DNA from: Streptomyces cyanogenus
GTDB lineage: Bacteria; Actinomycetota; Actinomycetes; Streptomycetales; Streptomycetaceae
DNA length: 64,000 nt
Direction of reading: 5' to 3'
NCBI RefSeq assembly: GCF_017526105.1
Contig: NZ_CP071839.1
Location: 5,595,001 to 5,659,000 of the forward strand
Shown here piece after piece: positions 34,396-42,814 of the stretch. Each line of letters starts with the position of its first letter. Within the stretch, counting starts at the first letter, position 1. Made by a program: the position numbers and the translations under genes. Under the pieces are notes generated by a model. That model was not told the DNA's origin and searched no databases. It saw only the letters and a list, made by a program, of their open reading frames with translations.

Positions 34396-35256
34396 CTAGG
34401 CCAGACCCCGGCGGGCCACGGCGGGGGCCCGGTGGCCGGCGATGGACGCGACCATCTCCAGCACCTGACGGGTCTCGGCCACCTCGTGCACCCGGTACAC
34501 CTGCGCTCCGAGCCACGCGGAGACCGCGGTCGTCGCCAACGTACCGATCAGCCGTTCCTTCACCGGCCGGTCCAGCGTCTCGCCCACGAAGTCCTTGTTG
34601 GACAGCGACACCAGCACCGGCCAACCCGTGGCCACCATCTCGTCCAGCCGCCGCGTCGCCTCCAGGCTGTGCCGCGTGTTCTTCCCGAAGTCGTGCCCGG
34701 GGTCGATCAGCACGGACTCCCGCGGCACCCCGAGCGCCACCGCCCGCTCGGCCAGCCCCAGGGTCACCTCCAGGATGTCGCTCATGACGTCGTCGTACGT
34801 CACCCGGTGCGGACGCGTCCGCGGCTCCACACCGCCCGCGTGGGTGCAGACCAGCCCCACCCCGTACCGCGCCGCGACCTCGGCGAGCCCCGGGTCGACC
34901 CCGCCCCACGCGTCGTTCAGCAGGTCCGCGCCCGCCTCGCACACGGCCTCGCCGACCTCGGCCCGCCAGGTGTCCACGCTGATGACCACATCGGGGAACC
35001 GGCGCCGCACCTCCGCGACGAACCCGACCGTCCGGCGGGCCTCCTCCGCCGCCGTGACCTCTTCGCCGGGCCCGGCCTTGACCCCGCCGATGTCGATGAT
35101 CGCGGCGCCCTCGGCCACCGCCTGCTCCACCCGTGCCAGGGCCGGCTCGTCGCGGAAGGTGGCTCCTCGGTCGTAGAAGGAATCCGGCGTCCGGTTCACG
35201 ATCGCCATGATCACCGGCTCGTGCGGCCCGAATTCCCGCCTGCCCAGCCTGAGCAT
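34396..35256 (-). CDS. folP2: FolP2-type dihydropteroate synthase paralogue, active-site loop altered
   Basis: The 286-residue TIM-barrel protein is clearly of the DHPS family but deviates at key sites. The first loop reads NRTPDSFYDRG (residues 21-31; canonical NVTPDSFSDGG). The second reads DIGGVKAGPG (55-64), where true DHPS has GGESTRPG, losing the Thr-Arg that contact pterin pyrophosphate. The late loop is SLSNKDFVGE in place of a SRKSF-type sequence. These features match mycobacterial FolP2 (Rv1207), reported not to make dihydropteroate. The real reaction is unknown. It is divergent from the DivIVA-domain gene. Confidence 0.8.
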   Translation of the reverse strand: MLRLGRREFGPHEPVIMAIVNRTPDSFYDRGATFRDEPALARVEQAVAEGAAIIDIGGVKAGPGEEVTAAEEARRTVGFVAEVRRRFPDVVISVDTWRAEVGEAVCEAGADLLNDAWGGVDPGLAEVAARYGVGLVCTHAGGVEPRTRPHRVTYDDVMSDILEVTLGLAERAVALGVPRESVLIDPGHDFGKNTRHSLEATRRLDEMVATGWPVLVSLSNKDFVGETLDRPVKERLIGTLATTAVSAWLGAQVYRVHEVAETRQVLEMVASIAGHRAPAVARRGLA

Positions 35257-35394
35257 CCGCTGTGACCTCTCCTAGTACGTTCCGCAGTACGGCCGCCTGC
35301 GACCCTAACTGTCAGACTCGCATGGCACGATCGGAGCCTGACAGATTCGGCTTCCGGCACAGCGGCCGGTAACGAGCGTGGGGACCCTAAGGCG

Positions 35395-35760
35395 ATGGTG
35401 ATGTTCTTGTTCCTGGTCGTCGCGCTGGCCGTCGTGGTCGCCGCGGTGACCCTGGCCGTGGTGGGCGGTGGCGAGAGCGCCCCGCTGCCCGAGGTGGCGC
35501 CGGAGCGGCTCCAGGACCCGCTGCCCGCGGACCGCCCGGTGAGCGGCGCGGACGTGGAGAGCCTGCGCTTCCCGCTCGCCCCGCGCGGCTACCGCATGGC
35601 CGACGTCGACGACGCCCTCGGCCGGCTCGCCGCCGAACTGGCCGAGCGGGACGCCCGGATCGCCGACCTGGAGTCCGCGCTGGCCGGCGCCAGAGCCGCC
35701 GCCGCGCACGTCCACCACGTCCACCCGGACACGGGCGAGGGCACGGAGGGGCAGCGATGA
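35395..35760 (+). CDS. short DivIVA-domain membrane protein
   Basis: The 121-residue protein has an N-terminal membrane helix (FLFLVVALAVVVAAVTLAVV), a linker, and a DivIVA-like segment (FPLAPRGYRMADVDDALGRL) followed by a short coiled coil (AERDARIADLESALAGARA). The GYRMxDVD pattern defines the DivI1A domain. An ATG at 35401 is an equally good start. Its stop overlaps tagA (ATGA at 35757). It probably sits at the membrane near sites of wall growth; that is inference. Confidence 0.82.
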   Translation: MVMFLFLVVALAVVVAAVTLAVVGGGESAPLPEVAPERLQDPLPADRPVSGADVESLRFPLAPRGYRMADVDDALGRLAAELAERDARIADLESALAGARAAAAHVHHVHPDTGEGTEGQR

Positions 35761-36344
35761 GCACCGGAGCGGCCGTGGCGGGGCCGGACGGCGCCCTGCG
35801 CTGCCCCTGGGCCCTGTCCACCGACGACTACGTGTCGTACCACGACGAGGAGTGGGGCCGCCCCGTCCACGGCGACGACGCGCTCTTCGAGCGGCTCAGC
35901 CTGGAGGCCTTCCAGTCGGGCCTGTCCTGGATCACGATCCTGCGCCGCCGCCCCGGATTCCGCGCGGCCTTCGCCGGCTTCCGCATCGAGAAGGTCGCCG
36001 CCTTCACCGACACCGACCGCGAGCGCCTGCTGGCCGACCCGGGCATCATCCGCAACCGGGCCAAGATCGACGCGACCCTCGCCAACGCGCGCGTGCTCGC
36101 CGACTGGGCCGAGGGCGACCTGGACGAGCTGATCTGGTCCCACGCCCCCGACCGGGCCGCCCGCCCGGTCCCACGGACCCTCGCGGACGTCCCGGCGGTG
36201 ACCCCGGAGTCGACGGCCCTCTCCAAGGCCCTGAAGAAACGGGGCCTGAGATTCGTCGGCCCGACGACGGCGTACGCGCTGATGCAGGCGTGCGGCCTGG
36301 TCGACGACCACCTGGAAGCCTGCGTGGCCCGCAGCGCCCCGTGA
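35757..36344 (+). CDS. tagA: DNA-3-methyladenine glycosylase I
   Basis: The 195-residue enzyme shows RCPWAL (C16), YHDEEWGRPVHGDD (H29), FQSGLSWITILRRRPGFRAA and a terminal DDHLEAC, which together supply the zinc ligands and the aromatic methyl-base pocket of the Tag family. It excises 3-methyladenine from alkylated DNA. It is coupled to the DivIVA-domain gene by a 4-bp overlap, an arrangement shared with Rv1209-Rv1210. Confidence 0.93.
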   Translation: MSTGAAVAGPDGALRCPWALSTDDYVSYHDEEWGRPVHGDDALFERLSLEAFQSGLSWITILRRRPGFRAAFAGFRIEKVAAFTDTDRERLLADPGIIRNRAKIDATLANARVLADWAEGDLDELIWSHAPDRAARPVPRTLADVPAVTPESTALSKALKKRGLRFVGPTTAYALMQACGLVDDHLEACVARSAP

Positions 36345-36345
36345 G

Positions 36346-36374
36346 GGGCGCGGGGCCGTGCCGGCCCCGCGCCC
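36346..36374. terminator. bidirectional terminator between tagA and the enoyl-CoA hydratase gene
   Basis: GGGCGCGGGGCC (36346-36357) and GGCCCCGCGCCC (36363-36374) pair perfectly around five bases, two bases after the tagA stop and four before the stop of the convergent gene. Confidence 0.8.
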
Positions 36375-36378
36375 GGAC

Positions 36379-37182
36379 TCAGCGGCCCAGGTACTTGGGC
36401 TTCTCCTTGTTGACGAACGCCTGCACGGCGATCGCGTGGTCCTCGGACTGCCCCGCCCGCGCCTGGAGCTCGTCCTCCTTCTCCAGCGTCTCCTCCAGCG
36501 AGTGCGTCAGCCCGTAGGCCACCGCCTCCTTGATCGCCGCGTACGCCACCGTCGGCCCCTCGGCCAGCGCCCGCGCCACCTTCCCGGCCTCGGCGCGCAG
36601 CTCGGCCGCCGGTACGACCCGGTTGGCGATGCCCAGCTCCAGCGCGTCCTGTGCGCCGATGCTGCGCGGGAACAGCAGCAGGTCGGCGGCGCGGCTCGGG
36701 CCGATCACCCGGGGCAGCGTCCAGGAGATGCCGGAGTCGGCGGTGAGGGCGACGCCCGCGAACGACGTGTTGAAGGAGGCGGTGTCGGCCACGATGCGGT
36801 AGTCCGCGGTGAGCGCGAAACCGAACCCGGCCCCGGCCGCGACGCCGTTCACCGCGGCGACCACCGGCTTCGGTGCCCCGGCGAGCGCCCGCGCGATGGG
36901 GTTGTAGTGCTCCTTGACCGTGTTCATCGTCTGCCCGGCCCCGGTCTCCCGGTCACTGGCCAGCAGCCCGATGTGCTCCTTGAGGTCCTGGCCCACGCAG
37001 AACGCCCGGTCCCCGGCCGCGGTCAGCAGAATTGCCCGTACGGCCGTGTCCCCGGCCGCGGATTCCGCCGCCTCCCGGAGAGCGACCTTGGTCGCGATGT
37101 TCAGCGCGTTCATCGCCTCGGGGCGGTTCAGCGTGATCGTCGCGAGTCCGTCGCTCACCTCGTAGAGCACGGTGTCGGCCAT
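36379..37182 (-). CDS. enoyl-CoA hydratase/isomerase family protein
   Basis: The 267-residue crotonase-fold protein has an oxyanion-hole segment AFCVGQDLKEH and a second one in NGVAAGAGFGFALTADYRI. At the two usual catalytic positions it has A/G and D (TADSGISWTL), the PaaG-like arrangement found in isomerases, so hydration as such is uncertain. GGAGGGG precedes the ATG. It stands alone between two terminator/promoter regions. Confidence 0.85.
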   Translation of the reverse strand: MADTVLYEVSDGLATITLNRPEAMNALNIATKVALREAAESAAGDTAVRAILLTAAGDRAFCVGQDLKEHIGLLASDRETGAGQTMNTVKEHYNPIARALAGAPKPVVAAVNGVAAGAGFGFALTADYRIVADTASFNTSFAGVALTADSGISWTLPRVIGPSRAADLLLFPRSIGAQDALELGIANRVVPAAELRAEAGKVARALAEGPTVAYAAIKEAVAYGLTHSLEETLEKEDELQARAGQSEDHAIAVQAFVNKEKPKYLGR

Positions 37183-37555
37183 GGCGCATCCCCTCCGGTG
37201 TCGCGGCTGGTGACGTACCGCTCAGTACGTCCCTGTCTGAGGACAGCATGGCGGAGATCACCGCCCGAGAGCCGGACCGGACGTGTGACCTGCGTCAAAG
37301 AAAACGGGAGCGGATCCACCCGGCCGATCTTCGTGGGATGGCGAAGTATCGCAGCCACATCGCCGAATTGGGTGGTTTTGCTCGCGCGCGTTGCCCAAGC
37401 GATGCCGACCGATGTTGGTCATCGGGTCCTGCGATGCGGGATAATGGCTGGGAAGCAATGTGTTCGATGCCGGTGTCGCGTGTCCGTTACGGATGGCGGA
37501 TGCCCTTGCGGGGCGGTCGGCAGACGATGAGCTGGTTTCAGGAAGGGGAACGAGC
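37183..37555. other. intergenic region upstream of the DUF3117 gene
   Basis: This 373-bp gap between divergent genes contains a possible promoter at 37415-37445. It is less G+C-rich around 37310-37470. I saw no convincing coding frame; frames here lack a ribosome site and codon bias. Confidence 0.5.
37415..37445 (+). promoter_or_regulatory. possible promoter of the DUF3117 gene
   Basis: TTGGTC (37415-37420) and GATAAT (37440-37445) are separated by 19 bp, slightly long but with a near-consensus -10. The start codon lies about 110 bp downstream. Confidence 0.35.
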
Positions 37556-37723
37556 ATGGCGGCCATGAAGCCGCGGACGGGCGATGGCCCGCTCGAGGTG
37601 ACCAAGGAGGGGCGGGGCATCGTCATGCGCGTTCCGCTCGAAGGCGGCGGTCGACTCGTCGTCGAGCTGACCCCTGACGAGGCCGAGGCGCTCGGCGACG
37701 CCCTCAAGAAGGTCGTCGTCTGA
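37556..37723 (+). CDS. DUF3117 small protein
   Basis: The 55-residue protein MAAMKPRTGDGPLEVTKEGR continues RGIVMRVPLEGGGRLVVELT, nearly invariant in actinobacteria as I recall (Rv1211 type). GGAAGGGG lies upstream of the ATG. It is predicted to be a small all-beta/alpha protein of unknown function. It follows tagA in gene order as in mycobacteria, with the enoyl-CoA hydratase gene inserted between. Confidence 0.9.
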   Translation: MAAMKPRTGDGPLEVTKEGRGIVMRVPLEGGGRLVVELTPDEAEALGDALKKVVV

Positions 37724-37746
37724 CGTCCCAGTCATCCTGTCCTACC

Positions 37747-37782
37747 GGCTGCCCCGGCATCGTACGCGGTGTCGGGGCAGCC
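37747..37782. terminator. bidirectional terminator between DUF3117 and the O-methyltransferase
   Basis: GGCTGCCCCG (37747-37756) and CGGGGCAGCC (37773-37782) form a perfect 10-bp stem with a 16-base loop between convergent genes. Confidence 0.75.
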
Positions 37783-37807
37783 GCGTTCGGGCCCCTCACC
37801 TGCGGGT

Positions 37808-38440
37808 TCAGCGCTTGACGGCGCACAGCAGGCCGTCGCCCACCGGGAGCAGCGAGGAGACCAGTTCCTGGCTCTCCCGTACGGTGCGCAGCAGCTCGCG
37901 CAGCCGCAGCACCTCGGTCGGCTGCGGCCCCGAGTCGACCGTACGGCCGTTGGCGAAGACGCCCTCGAAGACCACCAGGCCGCCCGGCCGCAGCAGACGC
38001 AACGATTCGGCGAGGTAGTCCGGGTACTCCAGCCGGTCGCCGTCGCAGAAGACCAGGTCGTAGCCGGCGTCGGCCAGGCGCGGGAGCACGTCCAGCGCGC
38101 GGCCGGGGATGAAGCGGGCCCGGTTGCTGGCGAAGCCGCAGACGCGGAAGGCCTGCCGGGCGAACTGCTGGTGGTCCGGCTCCGGGTCCACCGTGGTGAG
38201 CACCCCGTCCGGCCGCATCCCGTGCAGCAGATGGATCCCGGACACTCCGCAGCCCGTGCCGATCTCCGCGACCGCCTTCGCGTCCACGGAGGCGGCGAGC
38301 AGTCGCAGCGCGGCGCCCGTGCTGGGCGACACCGAGCGCAGCCCTGCCTCGCGGGCCCGGTCGCGGGCCCAGCGCAGCGCTTCGTCCTCGGCGACAAAGG
38401 CGTCGGCGAACGCCCAGCTCGTCTGCCGGTTGCCGGTAAT
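37808..38440 (-). CDS. O-methyltransferase family 3 protein with a probable ATT start
   Basis: The product is a class I methyltransferase: AVAEIGTGCGVSGIHLLHGM (motif I), VLTTVDPEP, DLVFCDGDRLEYPDYL and LRPGGLVVFEGVF fit the catechol-type Methyltransf_3 family, as in Rv1220c. The family N-terminus ITGNRQTSWAFADAFVAEDE is encoded in frame upstream of the first GTG (38332), but no ATG, GTG or TTG precedes it. An ATT at 38440-38438 stands six bases after AGGAG, so I place the start there (210 aa). The codon before it is GTC. It is divergent from the sigma-factor gene. Confidence 0.8.
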   Translation of the reverse strand: MTGNRQTSWAFADAFVAEDEALRWARDRAREAGLRSVSPSTGAALRLLAASVDAKAVAEIGTGCGVSGIHLLHGMRPDGVLTTVDPEPDHQQFARQAFRVCGFASNRARFIPGRALDVLPRLADAGYDLVFCDGDRLEYPDYLAESLRLLRPGGLVVFEGVFANGRTVDSGPQPTEVLRLRELLRTVRESQELVSSLLPVGDGLLCAVKR

Positions 38441-38493
38441 GACCCTCTCCTGTCCCCGTGGTTGCCTGGGCGTGACTGTATCCGTTGGCGTCG

Positions 38494-38519
38494 GGAACCC
38501 GCAGATGGGACCGGGCGTT
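38494..38519 (+). promoter_or_regulatory. ECF-type promoter upstream of the sigma-factor gene
   Basis: GGAAC (38494-38498), 17 bp, CGTT (38516-38519) matches the -35/-10 layout of ECF sigma-factor promoters. It lies upstream of an ECF sigma gene, suggesting self-activation. Confidence 0.5.
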
Positions 38520-38668
38520 TATAGGGATGAGCCGGTGGTCGGGGACGCGACGGGGGGCGAGAGGTGGATCAGGACGCCGAGCAACTGCTGACGCAGCCGG
38601 ATGAGCCGTATCAGCGTGTATCAAATTCTCGTAAAACCGCTTATCCGGAGCTAACGGGCGAGGTGGCT

Positions 38669-39451
38669 ATGGTAGGGGCTCCACTGGACACCACCAGAGC
38701 CGACAGGGGAGGTGCGGCTGCGCCCGGGGATCGGGGCGGAGTGCTGCGGCGCTTCCTCGGGTCGGCGGGCAGGCCGAAATCCGTGACCGACACCGCTGAC
38801 AGCCACGCCACCGGTCTCGCCGCCGGCGAGACCCAGACCGCGACCTTCGCCACCGACGCGGACGGGCAGGCGTGGACTCCGCCCACGTGGGACGAGATCG
38901 TCAGCACGCACAGCGGCCGGGTCTACCGTCTCGCCTACCGCCTGACGGGCAACCAGCACGACGCCGAGGACCTCACCCAGGAGGTCTTCGTCCGCGTCTT
39001 CCGCTCCCTGTCGACGTACTCGCCGGGCACCTTCGAGGGCTGGCTGCACCGCATCACCACGAACCTCTTCCTGGACATGGTCCGGCGCAAGCAGCGCATC
39101 CGCTTCGACGCCCTCGGCGAGGACGCGGCCGAGCGCCTGCCCAGCCGCGAGCCCACCCCGCAACAGCTGTTCAACGACGCCCACTTCGACGCCGACGTCC
39201 AGCAGGCCCTCGACACCCTCGCGCCCGAGTTCCGCGCCGCCGTCGTCCTGTGCGACATCGAGGGACTGTCGTACGAGGAGATCGCCGCGACCCTCGGCGT
39301 GAAGCTCGGCACCGTCCGCTCCCGTATCCACCGCGGCCGGTCCCAGCTCCGGAAGGCCCTCGCGCACCGCTCCCCGGAGGCCCGTGCGGCCGAGCGGCGC
39401 TCCTTCCTGGCCCGGGTCCCCGCTCTGGGGGGAGGGGGCGCGACCGCGTGA
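38669..39451 (+). CDS. ECF RNA polymerase sigma factor (SigE of M. tuberculosis type)
   Basis: From ATG 38669 the protein is 260 residues: about 75 residues of variable head, then region 2 (VYRLAYRLTGNQHDAEDLTQ, EVFVRVFRSLSTYSPGTFEG, WLHRITTNLFLDMVRRKQR) and region 4 (LSYEEIAATLGVKLGTVRSR). AGGTGG lies just upstream; an in-frame GTG at 38564 would add 35 residues. Its stop overlaps the anti-sigma gene (GTGA). The sigma/anti-sigma/HtrA/Tat order equals Rv1221-Rv1224, an envelope-stress response. This is not S. coelicolor sigE, a different gene. Confidence 0.9.
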   Translation: MVGAPLDTTRADRGGAAAPGDRGGVLRRFLGSAGRPKSVTDTADSHATGLAAGETQTATFATDADGQAWTPPTWDEIVSTHSGRVYRLAYRLTGNQHDAEDLTQEVFVRVFRSLSTYSPGTFEGWLHRITTNLFLDMVRRKQRIRFDALGEDAAERLPSREPTPQQLFNDAHFDADVQQALDTLAPEFRAAVVLCDIEGLSYEEIAATLGVKLGTVRSRIHRGRSQLRKALAHRSPEARAAERRSFLARVPALGGGGATA

Positions 39452-40497
39452 GTGGATCACGGCCGAAACCTGTCGAGAAGGTGCATCTCGCAGAGCAGCA
39501 CCTGGGAGACCGGCTCTCCGCCCTGGTGGACGGAGAGCTCGGTCATGAGACGCGTGAGCGCGTCCTCGCGCACCTGGCCACCTGTGCCCGGTGCAAGGCG
39601 GAGGCGGACGCGCAGCGCGCGCTGAAGAACGTCTTCGCGGAGGCGGCCCCGCCCCCGCCGTCGGCGAGCTTCCTGGCCCGCCTCCAGGGGCTCCCCGGGG
39701 GAGGTGACCCGGACGGCGGCGGCACGCCGTCTCCCGGGGGCGGACTCCTCGGCGGTCCCACCGGAGCGGCCCGCACCTCCGGGGCCTTCGGTGTGAGGCG
39801 CGGCGAGCGCCTCCCGTTCGGGTACGTCCCCGCCCGCGCGCACGGCTACCTCCCGGCCGGCGTCCCCGCCCCCGAGGACCGCGGCTTCCGCATCCACCCC
39901 GTCGGCCGCCCGGACGACGGCCGCTCCGCCTCGCGCGGACTGCGGTTCGCGTTCGCCGCCGCCGGTGCGGTGTCGCTGGCCGCGATCGCCCTCGGCGGCG
40001 TCACCACCGCCATCCCCGGCGATCCGGCCACGGACACCCGGGGCGGCCCCGGCACCGGCAGCAATGTCACTCCGGCCCGTTCGGCGGGCACCGGCTCGGT
40101 GGGCGGCGCGGCCACGCCGGACAGCCAGCGCCGCCGCCCGGTCGGGCCGCTGCTCGCGCAGGGCGGCTCGCTGACCGGACCGGCGCCAGTGGCGCCTACG
40201 ACCCTCTCCGCGCCGCTGCTGCCCGGGCTGCCGGACCCCACCGCCGAGCAGACCCGCCCCAAGGGGGTGCGCGGCCTGACAGCTCCGGTGCTGGCCGGTG
40301 CAGCCGCCGTCTCCCCGCTGATACGTCCGCTCGACGACACGGTGGCCCTGCCGCTCGCCGACTGGCCCACCACCGTCGGAGCCACCGGCTCCGGCCTGCT
40401 GTCCACCCCCGTCCCCGACTCCGACTCCGCTTCCCCCGCCGATCCCGCCCCCTCCGCCTCACCGGCCTCTCCGGCCACACCCCGCCAGTCGCCCTGA
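39448..40497 (+). CDS. zinc-binding transmembrane anti-sigma factor
   Basis: The 349-residue protein starts at the GTG overlapping the sigma stop. LSALVDGELGHETRERVLAH leads into a ZAS motif H-x3-C-x2-C (HLATCARCKAE), typical of zinc anti-sigma domains that sequester ECF factors. One membrane helix follows (FAFAAAGAVSLAAIALGGV, near residue 165), with a Pro/Ala/Ser-rich outer part. By analogy with RseA it holds the sigma factor until envelope stress. The adjacent HtrA protease may take part in its turnover; inference. Confidence 0.87.
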   Translation: MSGSRPKPVEKVHLAEQHLGDRLSALVDGELGHETRERVLAHLATCARCKAEADAQRALKNVFAEAAPPPPSASFLARLQGLPGGGDPDGGGTPSPGGGLLGGPTGAARTSGAFGVRRGERLPFGYVPARAHGYLPAGVPAPEDRGFRIHPVGRPDDGRSASRGLRFAFAAAGAVSLAAIALGGVTTAIPGDPATDTRGGPGTGSNVTPARSAGTGSVGGAATPDSQRRRPVGPLLAQGGSLTGPAPVAPTTLSAPLLPGLPDPTAEQTRPKGVRGLTAPVLAGAAAVSPLIRPLDDTVALPLADWPTTVGATGSGLLSTPVPDSDSASPADPAPSASPASPATPRQSP

Positions 40498-40630
40498 CCG
40501 GCCACTGCGCCCCGGCCGGCGAACCTGGTTGAATCCCTGGGAGGCCGTGCCCGCGGCGACGCCCCGGGAGCGGCAGTCGATGTTCCATGGCCGCGGCAGC
40601 GCGCGGTCACGGCCCAGCCGTGGGGAGAGC

Positions 40631-42730
40631 ATGAACGAGGGGAACCGTGTCCCGCCGGTGGACGGACCGGAGGGACCGGCGGGGGCGACACCGGCCGGCC
40701 GGCCCGCGGCCACCCAGGGCGCCGTACCGGAGAACACCGGAGCCGACGGCGACTTCGAGCTGGCCAAGCCGGCACCGGTCCCGCCGGCCGGCACGGAGCA
40801 GCGCGACGCCGCAGCGGCCGACGAGGGTGACGCCGTAGGGGGCGACGCGGGGGTGGCTGGAGCGGTCGGTGCCGGAGCTGTTGTGGCCGGTGCTGGAGCG
40901 GCTGTAGCGGCCGATGCCGGTGAGTCCGGAGCGGTCGGTGTCGGTGAGGCCGGTAAGGCCGTAGCGGTCGGTGCCGGAGCTGTTGTGGCTGCCGGTGCTG
41001 GAGTGGCTGTAGCTGCGGATGCGGGGGCGGCCGGGGCCGCTGGTGCTGGCGCGGTTGCGGCGGTCGGTGCTGTAGCGGCTGTAGCGGCCGATGTCGGTGA
41101 AGCCGGTGAGGCCGGAGCGGTCGATGCCGGAGCGGTTGCGGCGGCCGGTGTCGGAGCGGCCGGGGGAACCTCCTGGGCGGCCCCCGCCGAGCGGCCCAAG
41201 CCGCTGCACGACCCCGACCCCTACGGCACCCCGCCGTACGGCGAACCCGGCCCCTGGGCCCCGGCGCCGCCGGTCCAGCACCCCGCGGCCACCCCGGCCC
41301 ACGGCACGGCCGTACCCGCGCCCGCGGGCCCGCCGACGCCCCCGCCCGCCGCCCACGTACCGGCCCCCTCGCCGCACCTGCCGGGCGCACCGGGGCCCGC
41401 CGCGCCCGTACCTCCCGGAGCGGATCCCGCCGCCGACGCAACGGCGCCCCGGGCGCCGGTGCCCGCGCCGGGAGTCCCGCCCGCCGACTCCGTCCCGCAG
41501 AGCCCCGGCCCCTGGGCCCACTACGACCCCTGGGCCGCCGGCTCCGCGAAGGAGCAGGCGCTCGCCCGGGGGCCGTTGCAGCAGACCGGCGCCGGTGTGC
41601 TCACGGAGCGACAGAGCACCCGGCGCGCGAGGCGGATCCTGTTCGTGTGGACCGTGGTCGTCGCCCTCGTCGCCGCGGGTGTCGGCGGAGCCGTCGGCGC
41701 CTACGTCGAGCGTGACGGCCTCGGCGGCGACGTACGGCTGCCGCAGGCCGGGAGCGTGCCGGCCGGCCGGGCGCCGGACAGCGTGGCCGGGATCGCCGCC
41801 CGGGCCCTGCCCAGCGTGGTGACGCTGCACGTCAGAGGGGCCGACGAGGCCGGCACCGGTACCGGCTTCGTACTCGACGCCGAAGGGCACATCCTCACCA
41901 ACAACCACGTGGTCGAGCCCGCCGGGTCGGGCGGCGAGATATCCGTGACGTTCAGCAGCGGCGACACCGTCAAGGCCAAGGTCGTCGGCCGGGACAGCGG
42001 CTACGACCTGGCCGTCGTCCAGGTGCACGGCGTCCGCGGCCTGACCCCGCTGCCTCTCGGCAACTCCGACGACGTCAAGGTCGGCGACCCCGTCGTCGCC
42101 ATCGGCGCCCCCTTCGACCTCGCCAACACGGTCACCTCCGGCATCATCAGCGCCAAGGAGCGGCCCATCACGGCCGGCGGGGAGAAGAGCGACGGCAGCG
42201 ACGTGTCGTACGTCGACGCCCTCCAGACCGACGCCCCGATCAACCCGGGCAACTCCGGCGGTCCGCTGCTCGACTCCCGGGCCCAGGTGATCGGCATCAA
42301 CTCCGCCATCCGCTCGGCCGGCAGCGGCACCGACTCCGACGGCGGCCAGGCCGGCTCCATCGGCCTCGGCTTCGCCATACCCGTCAACCAGGCCAAGCGG
42401 GTCGCCGAGGAACTCATCAACGACGGCCGTGCCTCCCACCCGGTGATCGGCGTCACCCTGGACATGGGCTACAGCGGCGACGGCGCCCGTATCGACGACA
42501 AGAGCGCGGGCGACGGCCCCGCCGTCCTCAGGGGCGGCCCCGGCGAGCGGGCCGGCCTGCGGGCGGGCGACGTCATCACCGAGGTCGGCGGGGAGCGCGT
42601 GCACACCGGCGAGGAGCTGATCGTCAAGATCCGCGCCCACCGGCCCGGCGACCGGCTGCGGCTCACGGTGGAACGCGGCGGCACCGAGCGGGAGGTGTCA
42701 CTCGTACTGGGCGCGTCGGAGCAGAACTGA
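40631..42730 (+). CDS. HtrA-type serine protease with PDZ domain and repetitive N-terminus
   Basis: The 699-residue protein starts at ATG 40631 after GGGGAGAGC. Residues ~70-178 are a near-pure Ala/Gly/Val repeat (units such as VGAGAVVAGAGAAVAADAG), then a Pro-rich stretch and a single membrane helix (FVWTVVVALVAAGVGGAV, ~338-356). The trypsin-like domain has a full triad: H426 (TNNHVVE), D459 (GYDLAVV), S542 (PGNSGGP). A C-terminal PDZ domain follows (GLRAGDVITEVGGERV). It should work outside the membrane in protein quality control, as HtrA1 (Rv1223) does. Confidence 0.92.
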   Translation: MNEGNRVPPVDGPEGPAGATPAGRPAATQGAVPENTGADGDFELAKPAPVPPAGTEQRDAAAADEGDAVGGDAGVAGAVGAGAVVAGAGAAVAADAGESGAVGVGEAGKAVAVGAGAVVAAGAGVAVAADAGAAGAAGAGAVAAVGAVAAVAADVGEAGEAGAVDAGAVAAAGVGAAGGTSWAAPAERPKPLHDPDPYGTPPYGEPGPWAPAPPVQHPAATPAHGTAVPAPAGPPTPPPAAHVPAPSPHLPGAPGPAAPVPPGADPAADATAPRAPVPAPGVPPADSVPQSPGPWAHYDPWAAGSAKEQALARGPLQQTGAGVLTERQSTRRARRILFVWTVVVALVAAGVGGAVGAYVERDGLGGDVRLPQAGSVPAGRAPDSVAGIAARALPSVVTLHVRGADEAGTGTGFVLDAEGHILTNNHVVEPAGSGGEISVTFSSGDTVKAKVVGRDSGYDLAVVQVHGVRGLTPLPLGNSDDVKVGDPVVAIGAPFDLANTVTSGIISAKERPITAGGEKSDGSDVSYVDALQTDAPINPGNSGGPLLDSRAQVIGINSAIRSAGSGTDSDGGQAGSIGLGFAIPVNQAKRVAEELINDGRASHPVIGVTLDMGYSGDGARIDDKSAGDGPAVLRGGPGERAGLRAGDVITEVGGERVHTGEELIVKIRAHRPGDRLRLTVERGGTEREVSLVLGASEQN

Positions 42731-42814
42731 CACAAGTCTCACCTGGGGACGGTACCGGTCGGACGGGAACGCCGGGTACCGTTGAGCGACCGAGGACATC
42801 GCAAGGAGCGTCAG

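Noticed and set aside
38564..38668. Upstream GTG as start of the ECF sigma gene
   Set aside because: Possible, but the ATG at 38669 has a better ribosome site and the usual family start; left as an alternative.
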